DNA from: Actinomycetales bacterium
Lineage (GTDB): Bacteria; Actinomycetota; Actinomycetes; Actinomycetales; Dermatophilaceae
Reading direction: 5' to 3'
NCBI GenBank assembly: GCA_016710385.1
Contig: JADJVX010000017.1
Coordinates: 992,001 to 1,056,000, forward strand
DNA length: 64,000 bases
This document shows, piece by piece, positions 19,111 to 28,804 of this stretch (positions within the stretch are counted from its first letter, which is position 1; each line of letters opens with the position of its first letter). Below the pieces are notes generated by a model, which worked only from the letters and a program-made list of their open reading frames with translations, was not told the DNA's origin and did not search any database. The position numbers and the translations under genes are program-made.

Positions 19111-19749
19111 ATGCGCGTGCACATCGCCGATCACCAACTCATCTCGCACAAACTCACCTACCTGCGCGACAAGCGCACCGACTCGCCGACCTTCCGGCGA
19201 CTGGCCGAGGAGCTGGTGACGCTGCTGGCCTATGAGGCCACCCGCGACGTGCGTGTCGAGCCGTTCGCCATCGAGACGCCGGTCGCGCCGACGACCGGCA
19301 TCAAGCTGGCCAATCCCAAGCCGCTGGTCGTGCCGATCCTGCGCGCCGGGCTGGGGATGCTCGAAGGCATGATGCGGCTGCTGCCCTCGGCGGAGGTCGG
19401 CTTCCTGGGCATGATGCGCAACGAGGAGACCCTCGAGGCGATCACCTACGCCAACCGGTTGCCCGAGGACCTGTCCGGGCGACAGTGCTACATCCTCGAC
19501 CCGATGCTTGCCACCGGCGGCACCCTCGTCGACGCGATCCGCTACCTCGCCGACCGCGGCGCCGACGACATCACCGCGATCACGCTGCTGGCTGCCCCGG
19601 AAGGGATCGTCCACGTCACCGACGCGCTCAAGGACCTCAAGGTGCCGGTGCAACTGGTCACCGGCGCCGTCGATGAGCGGCTCAACGATCGCGGCTACAT
19701 CGTCCCCGGCCTCGGCGACGCAGGCGACCGGCTCTACGGCGTCGTCTGA
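19111..19749 (+). CDS. upp: Uracil phosphoribosyltransferase
   Basis: 212 residues, the usual length. It makes UMP from uracil and PRPP in pyrimidine salvage. PILRAGLGMLEGM and the PRPP loop ILDPMLATGGTLVDAI are diagnostic, and the C-terminus GYIVPGLGDAGDRLYG binds uracil. MRVHIADHQLISHKLTYLRD is the conserved family N-terminus, which fixes the start. Confidence 0.97.
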   Translation: MRVHIADHQLISHKLTYLRDKRTDSPTFRRLAEELVTLLAYEATRDVRVEPFAIETPVAPTTGIKLANPKPLVVPILRAGLGMLEGMMRLLPSAEVGFLGMMRNEETLEAITYANRLPEDLSGRQCYILDPMLATGGTLVDAIRYLADRGADDITAITLLAAPEGIVHVTDALKDLKVPVQLVTGAVDERLNDRGYIVPGLGDAGDRLYGVV

Positions 19750-19973
19750 CCGCCGGCCCCCTCCCTCCTCTTGGCTCCTCGGCGCCTCGGCTCCTCGGCT
19801 CCTCGGCCAGGCGACCACCCTCGCGAGTCGACCCGAAGTCGAGGAGCCGCGCCTCAGAGGTGGCGCGGCAGTGCGCAGACGGCGCGCCGCCTTGGTCACT
19901 TGCGCACCATCCGTCACACTGAACTCTGATCTCCCCTGCCGTCAGCGCGCCCCCGATCAGGAGTTGACCACCC

Positions 19974-20144
19974 GTGAAGAAGTTCTGGCACATCTTCCGG
20001 TGGTTCCTGCTGGCCTACTTCATCTACGCCGTCGTCAAATCCCCGGACCAGGCGGCGAGCATCGTGCGCACCCTGTTCAACCTGCTGGCCGAGGCCTTCC
20101 GCGGGATCATCGGCGTCTTCGACGCGATCCTGCGCCGGACCTGA
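19974..20144 (+). CDS. Small conserved membrane protein
   Basis: 56 residues from GTG 19974 with AGGAG upstream: KKFWHIFRWFLLAYFIYAVV, then an amphipathic tail ending FRGIIGVFDAILRRT. One membrane helix is predicted. It precedes the PH-domain membrane protein by 83 nt on the same strand, and the pairing suggests a joint envelope role (inference). Confidence 0.65.
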   Translation: MKKFWHIFRWFLLAYFIYAVVKSPDQAASIVRTLFNLLAEAFRGIIGVFDAILRRT

Positions 20145-20227
20145 CGCCCGCCGCACCCACCGGCGCAGATGATTCGGGCACGGGAGCCGTACCGACAGCC
20201 CAACCCCGACGAGATCGGAGGTGAGCG

Positions 20228-21187
20228 ATGAGCACGGCCGAACGCGACATGCGCCGGGCGCAGGACAACGAGGAACTCCGCCTGCACCTCGCCGACGGCG
20301 AGCAGATCCGCTTGGCCGCCCGTGACCACTGGATCGTGCTGGTGCCCTCGTCGGCCATCGCCATCGCGGTCTCGGCGCTGAGCGTCTACCTGCTGCTCAC
20401 CTCCACCCCGCGAGCGAACTCCACCCTGCCCCGTGACCTCGCCGTCGGGTGCGGTGTTGCCTGGCTGTATGCCGGTTGGTGCTGGCTGGCCCGCCGCCAC
20501 GACCTGCTGATCGTCACCGACAAACGGATCCTGCGCTTCCGCGGCATCATCTCCACCGATGTGCCGATGATGCGGATCAGCAAGATCACCGACATGCGCT
20601 ATCACCGCTCGCCGATGGGGGAGCTCTTCGGCTACGGCGAGGTCACCATCGAGAGCGCCGGCCAGGAGCAGGCGCTGCGCGAACTCAAGTGGCTGCCCGA
20701 CCCGCTGGAGAACTACCACCGGCTGTGCGAGGTCGTCTTCGGCGAGAAGCACGGCGCCGCGCGCAAGTCCCACAAGTGGCGGGACCGGATCTCCCGGGTC
20801 TCGCGCCGCGCCAAGCGCGCCGCCGGACGTCGCCCCTCCTTCGACAGCGGCCCGGTCATCGACTATGCCGAGCCCGAAGCCCTGGGCGGGCACGATCACG
20901 GGGGCACCGGCGGCGCTCACCCTGGACCGATCCACGCGCCCAGCCTCGACCTGACTGCCCTGCCGGCGGGCGGCGACCACCCGGCATACTCGCGGGCCAT
21001 CCCGGTGACCCGTCGCACCGACACCCCGCGCTACATCCCGCGGCATCGGCTGCCGGACCCGGACGAGAACCCGCCGGCAGGTGCCGCGAAGTCCGAGACG
21101 CTCTACAAGAGTCCGGACCTACGCGAAGACCCGGCTCGCACCCAGAGCATCTGGGTCGACCCCGACCATCGTGGTCAGAAAAGCTAG
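20228..21187 (+). CDS. PH-domain-containing membrane protein
   Basis: 319 residues. Two adjacent hydrophobic segments (IVLVPSSAIAIAVSALSVYLLL and LAVGCGVAWLYAGWCWLA) precede a bacterial PH (bPH) domain, RRHDLLIVTDKRILRFRGIISTDVPMMRISKITDMRYHRSPMG. The last 110 residues are polar and low in complexity. GGAGG lies 7 nt before the ATG. Function is unknown; such proteins sit at the membrane. Confidence 0.82.
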   Translation: MSTAERDMRRAQDNEELRLHLADGEQIRLAARDHWIVLVPSSAIAIAVSALSVYLLLTSTPRANSTLPRDLAVGCGVAWLYAGWCWLARRHDLLIVTDKRILRFRGIISTDVPMMRISKITDMRYHRSPMGELFGYGEVTIESAGQEQALRELKWLPDPLENYHRLCEVVFGEKHGAARKSHKWRDRISRVSRRAKRAAGRRPSFDSGPVIDYAEPEALGGHDHGGTGGAHPGPIHAPSLDLTALPAGGDHPAYSRAIPVTRRTDTPRYIPRHRLPDPDENPPAGAAKSETLYKSPDLREDPARTQSIWVDPDHRGQKS

Positions 21188-21256
21188 GTATGCCGTCCGG
21201 CCCACCACACACATCGTTAAGGGGCCATCCGGGCCATCCGGGTCATGCGGTGAGGC

Positions 21257-22648
21257 TCAGAGCGCCTTGACGATGTCCTCGACCCGTTCCTTGGCGTCGC
21301 CGAAGAGCATCGCCGAGTTGTCCTTGAAGAACAGCGGGTTCTGCACGCCGGCATACCCGGTGTTCATCGAGCGCTTGAAGACCACGACCTCGGCGGCCTT
21401 CCACACCTCGAGCACCGGCATACCGGCGATCGGGGAGCTGGGGTCGTCCTGGGCTGCCGGGTTGACCGTGTCGTTGGCGCCGATGACCAGGACCACGTCG
21501 GTCGAGGGCATGTCGTCGTTGATCTCGTCCATCTCCAGGACGATGTCGTAGGGGACCTTGGCCTCGGCCAGCAGGACGTTCATGTGGCCGGGGAGGCGAC
21601 CGGCGACCGGGTGGATGCCGAACCGCACGTTGACCCCGCGAGCCCGCAGCTTGGCGGTGAGGTCGGCGACGGCATACTGCGCCTGCGCCGTGGCCATGCC
21701 GTAGCCGGGGGTGATGATCACGTCGTGGGCGTTCTTGAGCGAGTCGGCGACCTCGACCGCGCTGGTCTCGCGGTGCTCGCCGTAGTCCTTGGCCTCGCCG
21801 ACCACATTGCCGTCCGAGCCAAAGCCGCCGGCGATGACCGAGATGAAGGACCGGTTCATCGCGCGGCACATGATGTAGGACAGGTAGGCACCCGAGGAGC
21901 CAACGAGCGCGCCGGTGATGATGAGCAGGTCGTTGTTGAGCAGGAAGCCGGCCGCGGCCGCCGCCCATCCGGAGTAGCTGTTGAGCATCGAGACGACGAC
22001 CGGCATGTCGCCGCCGCCGATCGAGGCCACCAGGTGCCAGCCGAGGAAGAGCGCGAGCACGGTCATGATGCCCAGCAGCAGTTGGCGCAGGAACATCTGC
22101 TCGTGCGGCACCAGCACGTAGACGATCGTCATGACGACGAAGACGACAATGATGCCCAAGTTGATGGCGTGCCGCGCCGGGAGCACGAGCGGGGCCGACT
22201 TCATCTTCGCCGACAGCTTGAGGTAGGCGACGATCGATCCGGTGAAGGTCACCGCCCCGATGAAGACCCCGACGAAGACCTCGACGTCATGGATGGCCGG
22301 ATAGGCCGCGGTCTCGTAGGAGGAGTTCCACCCCACGAGCACGGCCGCGATGCCGACGAAGCTGTGCAGCATGGCGATGAGCTCGGGCATGCCGGTCATC
22401 TCGACCTTGCGGGCCAGGGTGATGCCGATGGCGGCACCGATGGCCATCGCGATGGCGATGATGAGCAAGGCATCGAAGCCGGCCGTCTTGGTCGCCAGCC
22501 ACAGCGTGGCGGCCAGCGCGATGGTCATGCCGACGATGCCGTACTTGTTGCCCATGACGGCGGTCTCGTGCTTGGACAGCCCGGCCAGAGCGAGGATGAA
22601 CAGCAGGCCGGCGACGATGTAGGCGCCCTGAATGAGGGTCTCGTTCAT
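21257..22648 (-). CDS. pntB: Proton-translocating NAD(P) transhydrogenase subunit beta
   Basis: 463 residues with about nine N-terminal helices, then the NADP-binding domain III. Marks are ITPGYGMATAQAQYAV, VNVRFGIHPVAGRLPGHMNVLLAEA, YDIVLEMDEIN and VLVIGANDTVNPAAQDDPSSPIAGMPVLEVW. With PntA it transfers hydride from NADH to NADP+ driven by proton entry. Its ATG overlaps the pntA stop (ATGA). Confidence 0.96.
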   Translation of the reverse strand: MNETLIQGAYIVAGLLFILALAGLSKHETAVMGNKYGIVGMTIALAATLWLATKTAGFDALLIIAIAMAIGAAIGITLARKVEMTGMPELIAMLHSFVGIAAVLVGWNSSYETAAYPAIHDVEVFVGVFIGAVTFTGSIVAYLKLSAKMKSAPLVLPARHAINLGIIVVFVVMTIVYVLVPHEQMFLRQLLLGIMTVLALFLGWHLVASIGGGDMPVVVSMLNSYSGWAAAAAGFLLNNDLLIITGALVGSSGAYLSYIMCRAMNRSFISVIAGGFGSDGNVVGEAKDYGEHRETSAVEVADSLKNAHDVIITPGYGMATAQAQYAVADLTAKLRARGVNVRFGIHPVAGRLPGHMNVLLAEAKVPYDIVLEMDEINDDMPSTDVVLVIGANDTVNPAAQDDPSSPIAGMPVLEVWKAAEVVVFKRSMNTGYAGVQNPLFFKDNSAMLFGDAKERVEDIVKAL

Positions 22649-24195
22649 CGGACCGCGTCCTCTCGCTTGAACATCTGCAGCATTCGACCGGTGACCGTGA
22701 AGCCACCGAAGACGTTGATGCTGGCCACCAACGCCCCGAAGAACGCGATGCCGGTGATGAGCAGCTTGTTGTCATGGCCGATCTGCAGCAAAGCCCCGAC
22801 GACGATGATGCCGCTGATCGCATTGGTGACCGACATCAGCGGGGTGTGCAGCGCGTGGTGCACGTTGCCGATGACGTAGTAGCCGATGACGACCGAGAGC
22901 ATGAAGACCATGAAGTGCCCGAGGAACGGGCTCGGTGACAGGTTGGCCAACAGCAGGAAGAGCAACGCTCCGATGGCCATCCACATGAGCCGCTTGTTGG
23001 GGTCCGGCGGCGGTTTGGGCGCCTTGACCGCCGGTGCGGCGGCCGCACCCGCGGCCGCCGGGGCTGCCGAGACCTGCACGGGCGGCGGCGGCCAGGTGAC
23101 CTCGCCGGCCTTTGCGACCGTCATGCCCCGGACGATGACGTCGTCCCAGTCGAGCACGGCCAGGCCGTCCTTGCCCGGGGTGAGCAGCTTCATCAGGTTG
23201 ACGATGTTGGTGCCGTAGAGCTGGCTGGCCTGCGTCGGAAGCCGGCCCGGCAGGTCGGTGTAGCCGATGATCTTCACGCCGTTGTCGGTGACGACCAGCT
23301 GGTCGGCGACCGAGCCCTCGACGTTGCCACCGGCGGCGGCGGCCATGTCGACGATGACCGACCCGGACTTCATCGTGGCGACCATGTCGGCGGTGATGAG
23401 CCGCGGCGCCGGACGACCGGGGATGAGCGCGGTCGTGACGATGATGTCGACGTCCTTGCACTGGTCGGCATACATGCGGGCGGCCGCCTCGGCGTAGTCG
23501 GCGCCCATTTCCTTGGCATAACCGTCGCTGCTCACCTCGCCCTCGGCGACGTCGGGCTTGACGAAATCGGCACCCATCGACTCGACCTGCTCGGCGACCT
23601 CCGGCCGCACGTCGGTCGCCCGGACGATCGCACCGAGGCTGTTGGCCGTGCCGATGGCCGCGAGGCCGGCCACCCCCGCACCCGAGATGAAGACCTTGGC
23701 CGGCGGCACCTTGCCGGCGGCGGTCACCTGCCCGGTGAAGAACGACCCGAAGTTGTGGGCCGCCTCGAGCACGGCGCGGTAACCGGCGATATTGGCCATC
23801 GACGAGAGCACGTCGAGCGCCTGTGCCCGAGAGATGCGGGGCACGGCATCCATGGCCATCGCGGTGACCCCGCGGGCCGCGAGCGCCGACACGAGGTCGG
23901 GGTTGAGGGCCGGCGCCATGAGGCTGATGACGATCGCCCCCGGTCGCAACAACCCGATCTCGGCGTCGTCGGGTGCGTTGATCTTGGCGACGATGTCGGC
24001 GGCCCACACGGTCGCCGCATCGGCGATGGTGGCCCCGGCGGCGGCATACGCGTCGTCGTCGAAGCTGGCCTTGGCGCCGGCGCCGGACTCGACGGTCACG
24101 GCATACCCGAGCTTGAGCAGTTGGTCGACGGTCTTGGGGGTGGCGGCAGCGCGCGTTTCACCTGCGCGCGACTCCCGTGGGATACCGATGAGCAC
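22645..24195 (-). CDS. pntA: NAD(P) transhydrogenase subunit alpha (fused form)
   Basis: 516 residues from GTG 24195. Residues 1-380 are domain I (NAD binding): MLIGIPRESRAGETRAAATP, PAKVFISGAGVAGLAAIGTA and RATDVRPEVAEQVESMGADF. After an Ala/Pro linker (PAAAGAAAAPAVKAP) the last 120 residues carry four helices of domain II. This is the single-chain alpha, not the split PntAA/PntAB. First gene of the pntAB operon. Confidence 0.95.
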   Translation of the reverse strand: MLIGIPRESRAGETRAAATPKTVDQLLKLGYAVTVESGAGAKASFDDDAYAAAGATIADAATVWAADIVAKINAPDDAEIGLLRPGAIVISLMAPALNPDLVSALAARGVTAMAMDAVPRISRAQALDVLSSMANIAGYRAVLEAAHNFGSFFTGQVTAAGKVPPAKVFISGAGVAGLAAIGTANSLGAIVRATDVRPEVAEQVESMGADFVKPDVAEGEVSSDGYAKEMGADYAEAAARMYADQCKDVDIIVTTALIPGRPAPRLITADMVATMKSGSVIVDMAAAAGGNVEGSVADQLVVTDNGVKIIGYTDLPGRLPTQASQLYGTNIVNLMKLLTPGKDGLAVLDWDDVIVRGMTVAKAGEVTWPPPPVQVSAAPAAAGAAAAPAVKAPKPPPDPNKRLMWMAIGALLFLLLANLSPSPFLGHFMVFMLSVVIGYYVIGNVHHALHTPLMSVTNAISGIIVVGALLQIGHDNKLLITGIAFFGALVASINVFGGFTVTGRMLQMFKREDAVR

Positions 24196-24411
24196 GTGCG
24201 ACTCCCGAGGTTCGTGGAGTGATACCGCGACAGGGCGGCGAACCCGGGGATTCCGGGCACCAAGAGAAACCTATGGGGTCGCGCGCCTGCCGTGCCAGGG
24301 AAGAAGGTCCGGGCGCGGCGGCCCGACGCAGATCACAGCGGGTGTCGGGGAACTTCACGTCCCGGAAACCCGCCGCTCACCCGCCGGTGTGGCGCGCGTC
24401 AGACCGGCCGG

Positions 24412-25377
24412 TCAGCTCGGGCGACCCAGCCTCCCGGCCTGGTAGTCCTCGAAGGCCTGGATGACCTCGGCGCGGGTGTTCATGACGAAGGGTCCAGCCC
24501 AGGCGATCGGCTCGCGGATCGGCGCACCACCGAGCACGATGACCTCCAACGGCTCGGTATGCCGTCCGGCCGAGTGCGCGTCGGCCGTCACGGTCACGAG
24601 GTCACCGGCCCCGAGCACCGCGAGTCGGCCGCCCTCGATGGACGCGCCCTCGACGGCACCGGAGCCTCCGACCGCGCCCCGCCCCGACATGACGTAGACC
24701 AGGGCGTTGAAATCGGCTCGCCAGGGCAGGTCCAGCCGGGCACCCGGCGCGAGCGTCGCGTGGACCATCGTCATCGGGGTGTGCGTCGCGCCCGGGCCAC
24801 GGTGCCCGGCGACCTCACCGGCGATGACCCGGACGAGCACGCCGCCGTCCGGCGAGGACAGCAGCACGACCTGCTCGGGGGTGAGGTCCTGGTAGCGCGG
24901 CGTGGCGAGCTTGTCAGTGCGCGGGAGGTTGACCCACAACTGCAGGCCGTGGAAGAGACCGCCGCTGGCGACGAGCGCCTCCGGCGGGGCTTCGATGTGC
25001 AAGATCCCCGAGCCGGCCGTCATCCACTGGGTGGCTCCATTGGTGATCGTGCCGCCACCGCCATAGGAGTCCTGATGCACGAAGGTGCCGTCGATGATGT
25101 AGGTGACCGTCTCGAAGCCACGGTGCGGGTGCCACGGAGTGCCCTTGGGCTCACCCGGCGCGTAGTCGACCTCGCCCATCTCGTCCATCATGACGAATGG
25201 GTCCAGCAGCGCGAGATCGACCCCGGCGAAGGCCCGCTTGACCGGGAACCCCTCCCCCTCGAAACCCCCGGGCGCCGTGGTCCGCTGCCGCACCGGGCGG
25301 GCGCGCAGCCCGGCTGCCGGGTCGACGACCGGCAGGGTGGGCAGGACGGATAGGTCGGCAACGGACACGGCGGGCAC
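24412..25377 (-). CDS. Pirin-family protein
   Basis: 321 residues in a bicupin fold. PVKRAFAGVDLALLDPFVMMDEMGEVDYAPG, GTPWHPHRGFETVTYIIDG and FHGLQLWVNLPR are the canonical pirin segments, with the His/His/Glu metal ligands (HPHRGFE). Some family members oxidise quercetin or modulate metabolic enzymes; the role here is unknown. GTG start with AGGAGA 7 nt upstream. A GACCGGCCGGTC palindrome lies at its 3' end. Confidence 0.9.
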   Translation of the reverse strand: MPAVSVADLSVLPTLPVVDPAAGLRARPVRQRTTAPGGFEGEGFPVKRAFAGVDLALLDPFVMMDEMGEVDYAPGEPKGTPWHPHRGFETVTYIIDGTFVHQDSYGGGGTITNGATQWMTAGSGILHIEAPPEALVASGGLFHGLQLWVNLPRTDKLATPRYQDLTPEQVVLLSSPDGGVLVRVIAGEVAGHRGPGATHTPMTMVHATLAPGARLDLPWRADFNALVYVMSGRGAVGGSGAVEGASIEGGRLAVLGAGDLVTVTADAHSAGRHTEPLEVIVLGGAPIREPIAWAGPFVMNTRAEVIQAFEDYQAGRLGRPS

Positions 25378-25437
25378 GAGGTCTCCTCGGGACGAACGAG
25401 CGCTTCGTTGGGCTAGTCAGACATGTTGGTTGAAACT

Positions 25438-27942
25438 TCAGTCATCTCCCCCAACGTCGGGCTCAGGGACACCATTCCCGCGAGGTGTGCGCACGTCCAC
25501 GAGAACCGCATCTTCGTCGACCGACAGATCCACATCCAGCGACCCGCCGTCATGAGCCCCCGCCACGATCTCCTGCACCGCCGTCTGGTCGACGGTGACG
25601 CTCCCGACGATACTGATCGACCCCAACCGCCGAGCCCGCCCCGGCCGCCAGCGCGCGAGGACCCGAGCCTGCGGGGCAGCCACGTCCAAGGCGGCGATGA
25701 GCAGGCGTCGGAACGCCTCCAACTGCGCCTCCAACTGCGCCTCCAACTGCTCGCCCACCTGCTCCCCGACCGTGCGGCCACGCAGCGCCTCATCGTGCGA
25801 CGGCTCCTCGGCGGAGAGCACCACGATCGTGCCGCGCGCACGGCATACCTGCACTGCCGCCGCGACGGCAGGCGAGACGAGCGACCGGGCGACGAGCACG
25901 TCGCGCGTCGCGGCTTCGAGCCCGATGCAGCGGGCTGCGTCCGCGGCGTCGAGTTCCTCGGCTGCGGCGATGCGGCGCAGCATCGCATCGACCCGGCTGC
26001 CGAGTTGCCGACTGCGCGAGACCGCGACGCGGTCGGCCTCCTCGAGGGCGGCGGTCGCCACCCGGAGCCGGCCCAGCCCCGCTGCCGCGGTATTGAGGTA
26101 TGCCGTCGCGCCGTCGAGCGCGGTGCGGATTCCCCACGAGGCCATCGCGAAAGCAACCAGCTGCGGGGAGACGTCGACGAGGACCCCGAGGTGCACCTGC
26201 CCACTGACGACCTGACCGAGGACGAGGCCGGTGACGACCGAGGCCACTGTCGCGAACGCCCACCGGCTTGGAAAGCGGAACATCAGCGCCGCGATGGTCG
26301 GGTTGGTGATCCCCACGAACCAGTAGTGCCAGCCGATCGCCCCCGGGTCGACGAGGTTGACCGTGCTGACGAAGGCAAGTAGTCCGCAGCCCAGCCCCGC
26401 GGCATACGCGGCGGGCGCAAACCGCACGGGGGTGAACGTCGCGACCGTCCCGAGCAGGTAGGCGAACATGAGGCAGGCCCCGAGGACCGGCAGCGAGCGC
26501 GCGGCGTCGGCGTGGACGAGGGCCAGCGCCGCGTAGTCGATGAGCCCGATCGCGGCGATGGCGAAGATGGCGACGAAGTCCCCGGGGTTCCACGTCAGGG
26601 TCGTGGCGAAGCTGCCCCGCGGTGTGGCAGCGGCGACGTCGATCTCCACGGTGGTCCCGCGCCCCGGACGAGAGTGCACCCGCGCGGTGCCCCCGGCGAC
26701 GGTGATCCGCGCGAGAATCCCCCGGCTCACCCCGGCGCGGCCGGCCGGCACGGTCGCTGGGTCGAAGCCGGTGCCGGTGTCGGTGATCTGCAGCCGGAGC
26801 CGGCCGGCCGCGAGCTCTCCGGTGAGGATCGCTGTGGCCTGCCCCGCATGCCGGGCCACGTTGGTCAGCGCCTCGGCCGCCGCGTCGAGCACCGCGCGCG
26901 CCTGGCTGGCCGGCAGGATCACCGTCGCACCGTCGCTGCGCACGTCCCAGTGCAGCTGCAGCCCGAGTCGGGCGGCATGACGCCGCAGCTGGGCCTCGAA
27001 CCAGGCCGGCCCGGCCCACCCGAACTCGTCGGCCCGCTCCGGTGAGCTGGCTCGTCCGCCCAGGTCCGACCCGGCAGGCGCGTTGATCACTGCCATCCCA
27101 TCGAGGGCATCGAACTGGCCGAGGTTTTCGGCGATCCGGTCGTCGGTGACCAGAGCGAGCAACGCGGGAGCATCGGACAGCTGGCCGAGCGGCGCCGGCC
27201 CAACCGAGGCCGCCGGACCGGCGGCCCGGAGAGCATTGATGGCCTCGCCGGCCAGCTCGGCAGCCCCGGCCCGATCGGCGGCGGTCCGGGCTCGCGACGC
27301 CAGACGAAGCGCCCCGAGCACCTTGTCGTGGATGAGCCCGTCCCAGCGCACCGACGCGGCCGCCATCGATCGAGCCCTGGCCTGGGCTTCGCGTTCCTGC
27401 CACACCTGCCCGAGCGCGTGCTCGACCTTGCCCGCGGCCCGCGACATGATGGCAATGGCCAGGGCCGCGAGAGCACCGGTCGTCAGGTGGGGAATCACCG
27501 TGAGGGCGGCCTCGGCGGTGCCGAGGACATGTTGCCGGGACAGAAAGATCAGGCCCGAGGCCAGCACCGACACGATCGCCCCACCCAGGGGTGCGAAGGC
27601 GAAGCCCGCCACGCCATAACTCCCGCTGGCCAAGGTGATGAGGGCGGGCAGCGCCGCCGGGGCCACGGGTCGGTAGTCCCCCCACCACTGCAACACCGCG
27701 CATCCGAGCGCGAAGACGACCGCCACCCGCAAGGCCCAGGGCCGCTCCGCGGTGCGCACCGCATCGACCACGCACCACCCGAGGATGACCAGGCCGAGGG
27801 TCATCACACCGGGGAAGAGCAGCCCCGGATAGCCCGCCGGACTGAACACCTGCTGACCCAGCGTCCCGAGCCAGAGCATGACGAGGATCGCGCACGCCCC
27901 CCAGTGCAGCCCGCGATAGAGCGAGCTCCGGGTGAGGATCAC
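25438..27942 (-). CDS. Sensor histidine kinase-like protein with internal ATPase domain (paralogue 1)
   Basis: 834 residues. N-terminal helices (1-165) are followed by a HisKA_3-like helix with RWDGLIHDKVLGALRLA (candidate phospho-His) and a HATPase: N-box EALTNVARHAG and G1 ITDTGTGFDP. Unusually, about six more membrane helices follow (about 450-600), then a soluble helical region with the perfect repeat EAQLEAQLEAQLEA and a mixed domain ending DVDLSVDEDAVLVDVR. It overlaps the response-regulator stop by 4 nt, so it is third in a kinase-regulator-kinase operon. Confidence 0.82.
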   Translation of the reverse strand: MILTRSSLYRGLHWGACAILVMLWLGTLGQQVFSPAGYPGLLFPGVMTLGLVILGWCVVDAVRTAERPWALRVAVVFALGCAVLQWWGDYRPVAPAALPALITLASGSYGVAGFAFAPLGGAIVSVLASGLIFLSRQHVLGTAEAALTVIPHLTTGALAALAIAIMSRAAGKVEHALGQVWQEREAQARARSMAAASVRWDGLIHDKVLGALRLASRARTAADRAGAAELAGEAINALRAAGPAASVGPAPLGQLSDAPALLALVTDDRIAENLGQFDALDGMAVINAPAGSDLGGRASSPERADEFGWAGPAWFEAQLRRHAARLGLQLHWDVRSDGATVILPASQARAVLDAAAEALTNVARHAGQATAILTGELAAGRLRLQITDTGTGFDPATVPAGRAGVSRGILARITVAGGTARVHSRPGRGTTVEIDVAAATPRGSFATTLTWNPGDFVAIFAIAAIGLIDYAALALVHADAARSLPVLGACLMFAYLLGTVATFTPVRFAPAAYAAGLGCGLLAFVSTVNLVDPGAIGWHYWFVGITNPTIAALMFRFPSRWAFATVASVVTGLVLGQVVSGQVHLGVLVDVSPQLVAFAMASWGIRTALDGATAYLNTAAAGLGRLRVATAALEEADRVAVSRSRQLGSRVDAMLRRIAAAEELDAADAARCIGLEAATRDVLVARSLVSPAVAAAVQVCRARGTIVVLSAEEPSHDEALRGRTVGEQVGEQLEAQLEAQLEAFRRLLIAALDVAAPQARVLARWRPGRARRLGSISIVGSVTVDQTAVQEIVAGAHDGGSLDVDLSVDEDAVLVDVRTPRGNGVPEPDVGGDD

Positions 27943-28619
27943 GGCTGGGGCGGGTGGGTCGCGTCCTGGGGGGCGGGGAGATAGCCGTCTTCGACGGCGC
28001 GGATATAGAGATCCACCTTGCTGTATGCCGGTCGGCCGGCTTTCGCGTACTTCTTCCGAGCCCGGTCGAGGTACTCCTTAGCAGTGTCCTCGACCACCTG
28101 CATTCGGCGGGCGACCGATTTCATCGGCAACCCGGTGGCATATAAGCGCAAGGCCTCGGCCTCGCGTGGCGCGAGGTCGGGCACGGGCCAGTCTTCGGCG
28201 TCCTCCAAGGCCGCAGCCCACTCTGCGTTGAGGAATGGCTGGCCGTGGGCGATCTGCAGGATCGCCGCGGCAAGTGTCGCCAATTCCTCACTCTTGGAGA
28301 CGATTCCGCTCGCACCGGCCTTGAAACACCGGGAGATGACGCTGCGACGGCCCTCCTGGGTGTAGAGCAGCACCGGCAATCCGGCATCGACGAGACGGGC
28401 GACATTGCCGGCGGGATCGCTGTCATCGGCCAGCTGCACGTCGAGCACGACGACGTCGAGGAACGTGGTGCGGCCGAGCGCGCCGAGGAGTTCCTCGACA
28501 GTCGCAGCACTGAGCGGAGACCGCAGCTGCGGAAGAAACTCCTGCAACCCCGCGAGCACCCCACGAAGAATGGCGGGATGATCGTCGACAACTCCCAGGT
28601 GCAGGGTCGGCGCTGCCAT
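27939..28619 (-). CDS. NarL/FixJ-type response regulator
   Basis: 226 residues from ATG 28619. Receiver: GVVDDHPAILRGV, phospho-acceptor in VVVLDVQLADD, and LLYTQEGRRSVI. Output: LAPREAEALRLYATGLPMKSVARRMQVVEDTAKEYLDRARKKY, a LuxR-type HTH somewhat diverged from GerE consensus. CATAGT lies 8 nt before the ATG. It is encoded between two paralogous kinases and is presumably phosphorylated by one or both. Confidence 0.88.
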   Translation of the reverse strand: MAAPTLHLGVVDDHPAILRGVLAGLQEFLPQLRSPLSAATVEELLGALGRTTFLDVVVLDVQLADDSDPAGNVARLVDAGLPVLLYTQEGRRSVISRCFKAGASGIVSKSEELATLAAAILQIAHGQPFLNAEWAAALEDAEDWPVPDLAPREAEALRLYATGLPMKSVARRMQVVEDTAKEYLDRARKKYAKAGRPAYSKVDLYIRAVEDGYLPAPQDATHPPQP

Positions 28620-28804
28620 GGCGCCCACTATGTCAGCCGTTGTCCCCGATTGCGCGGCAGAAGGTCCCTGATCTGGAGAGCGATGGCCCATGCTCCCGCC
28701 CGTGACCCTGCGCGCCACCGCACGGGGCAGCTCGCGAGCAGGCACAATCTGGCGTTTGCAGTCGAATTCCAGCCTCAATACGCCACTGTGCGTCAGTTCG
28801 CGGT

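Noticed and set aside
21584..22879. 431-codon plus-strand frame across pntB
   Set aside because: Asp/Glu/His/Arg-rich antisense shadow of a membrane protein gene.
24402..24413. GACCGGCCGGTC palindrome as a terminator for the pirin gene
   Set aside because: A 12-bp palindrome with no loop and no T-run; too weak to annotate in GC-rich DNA.
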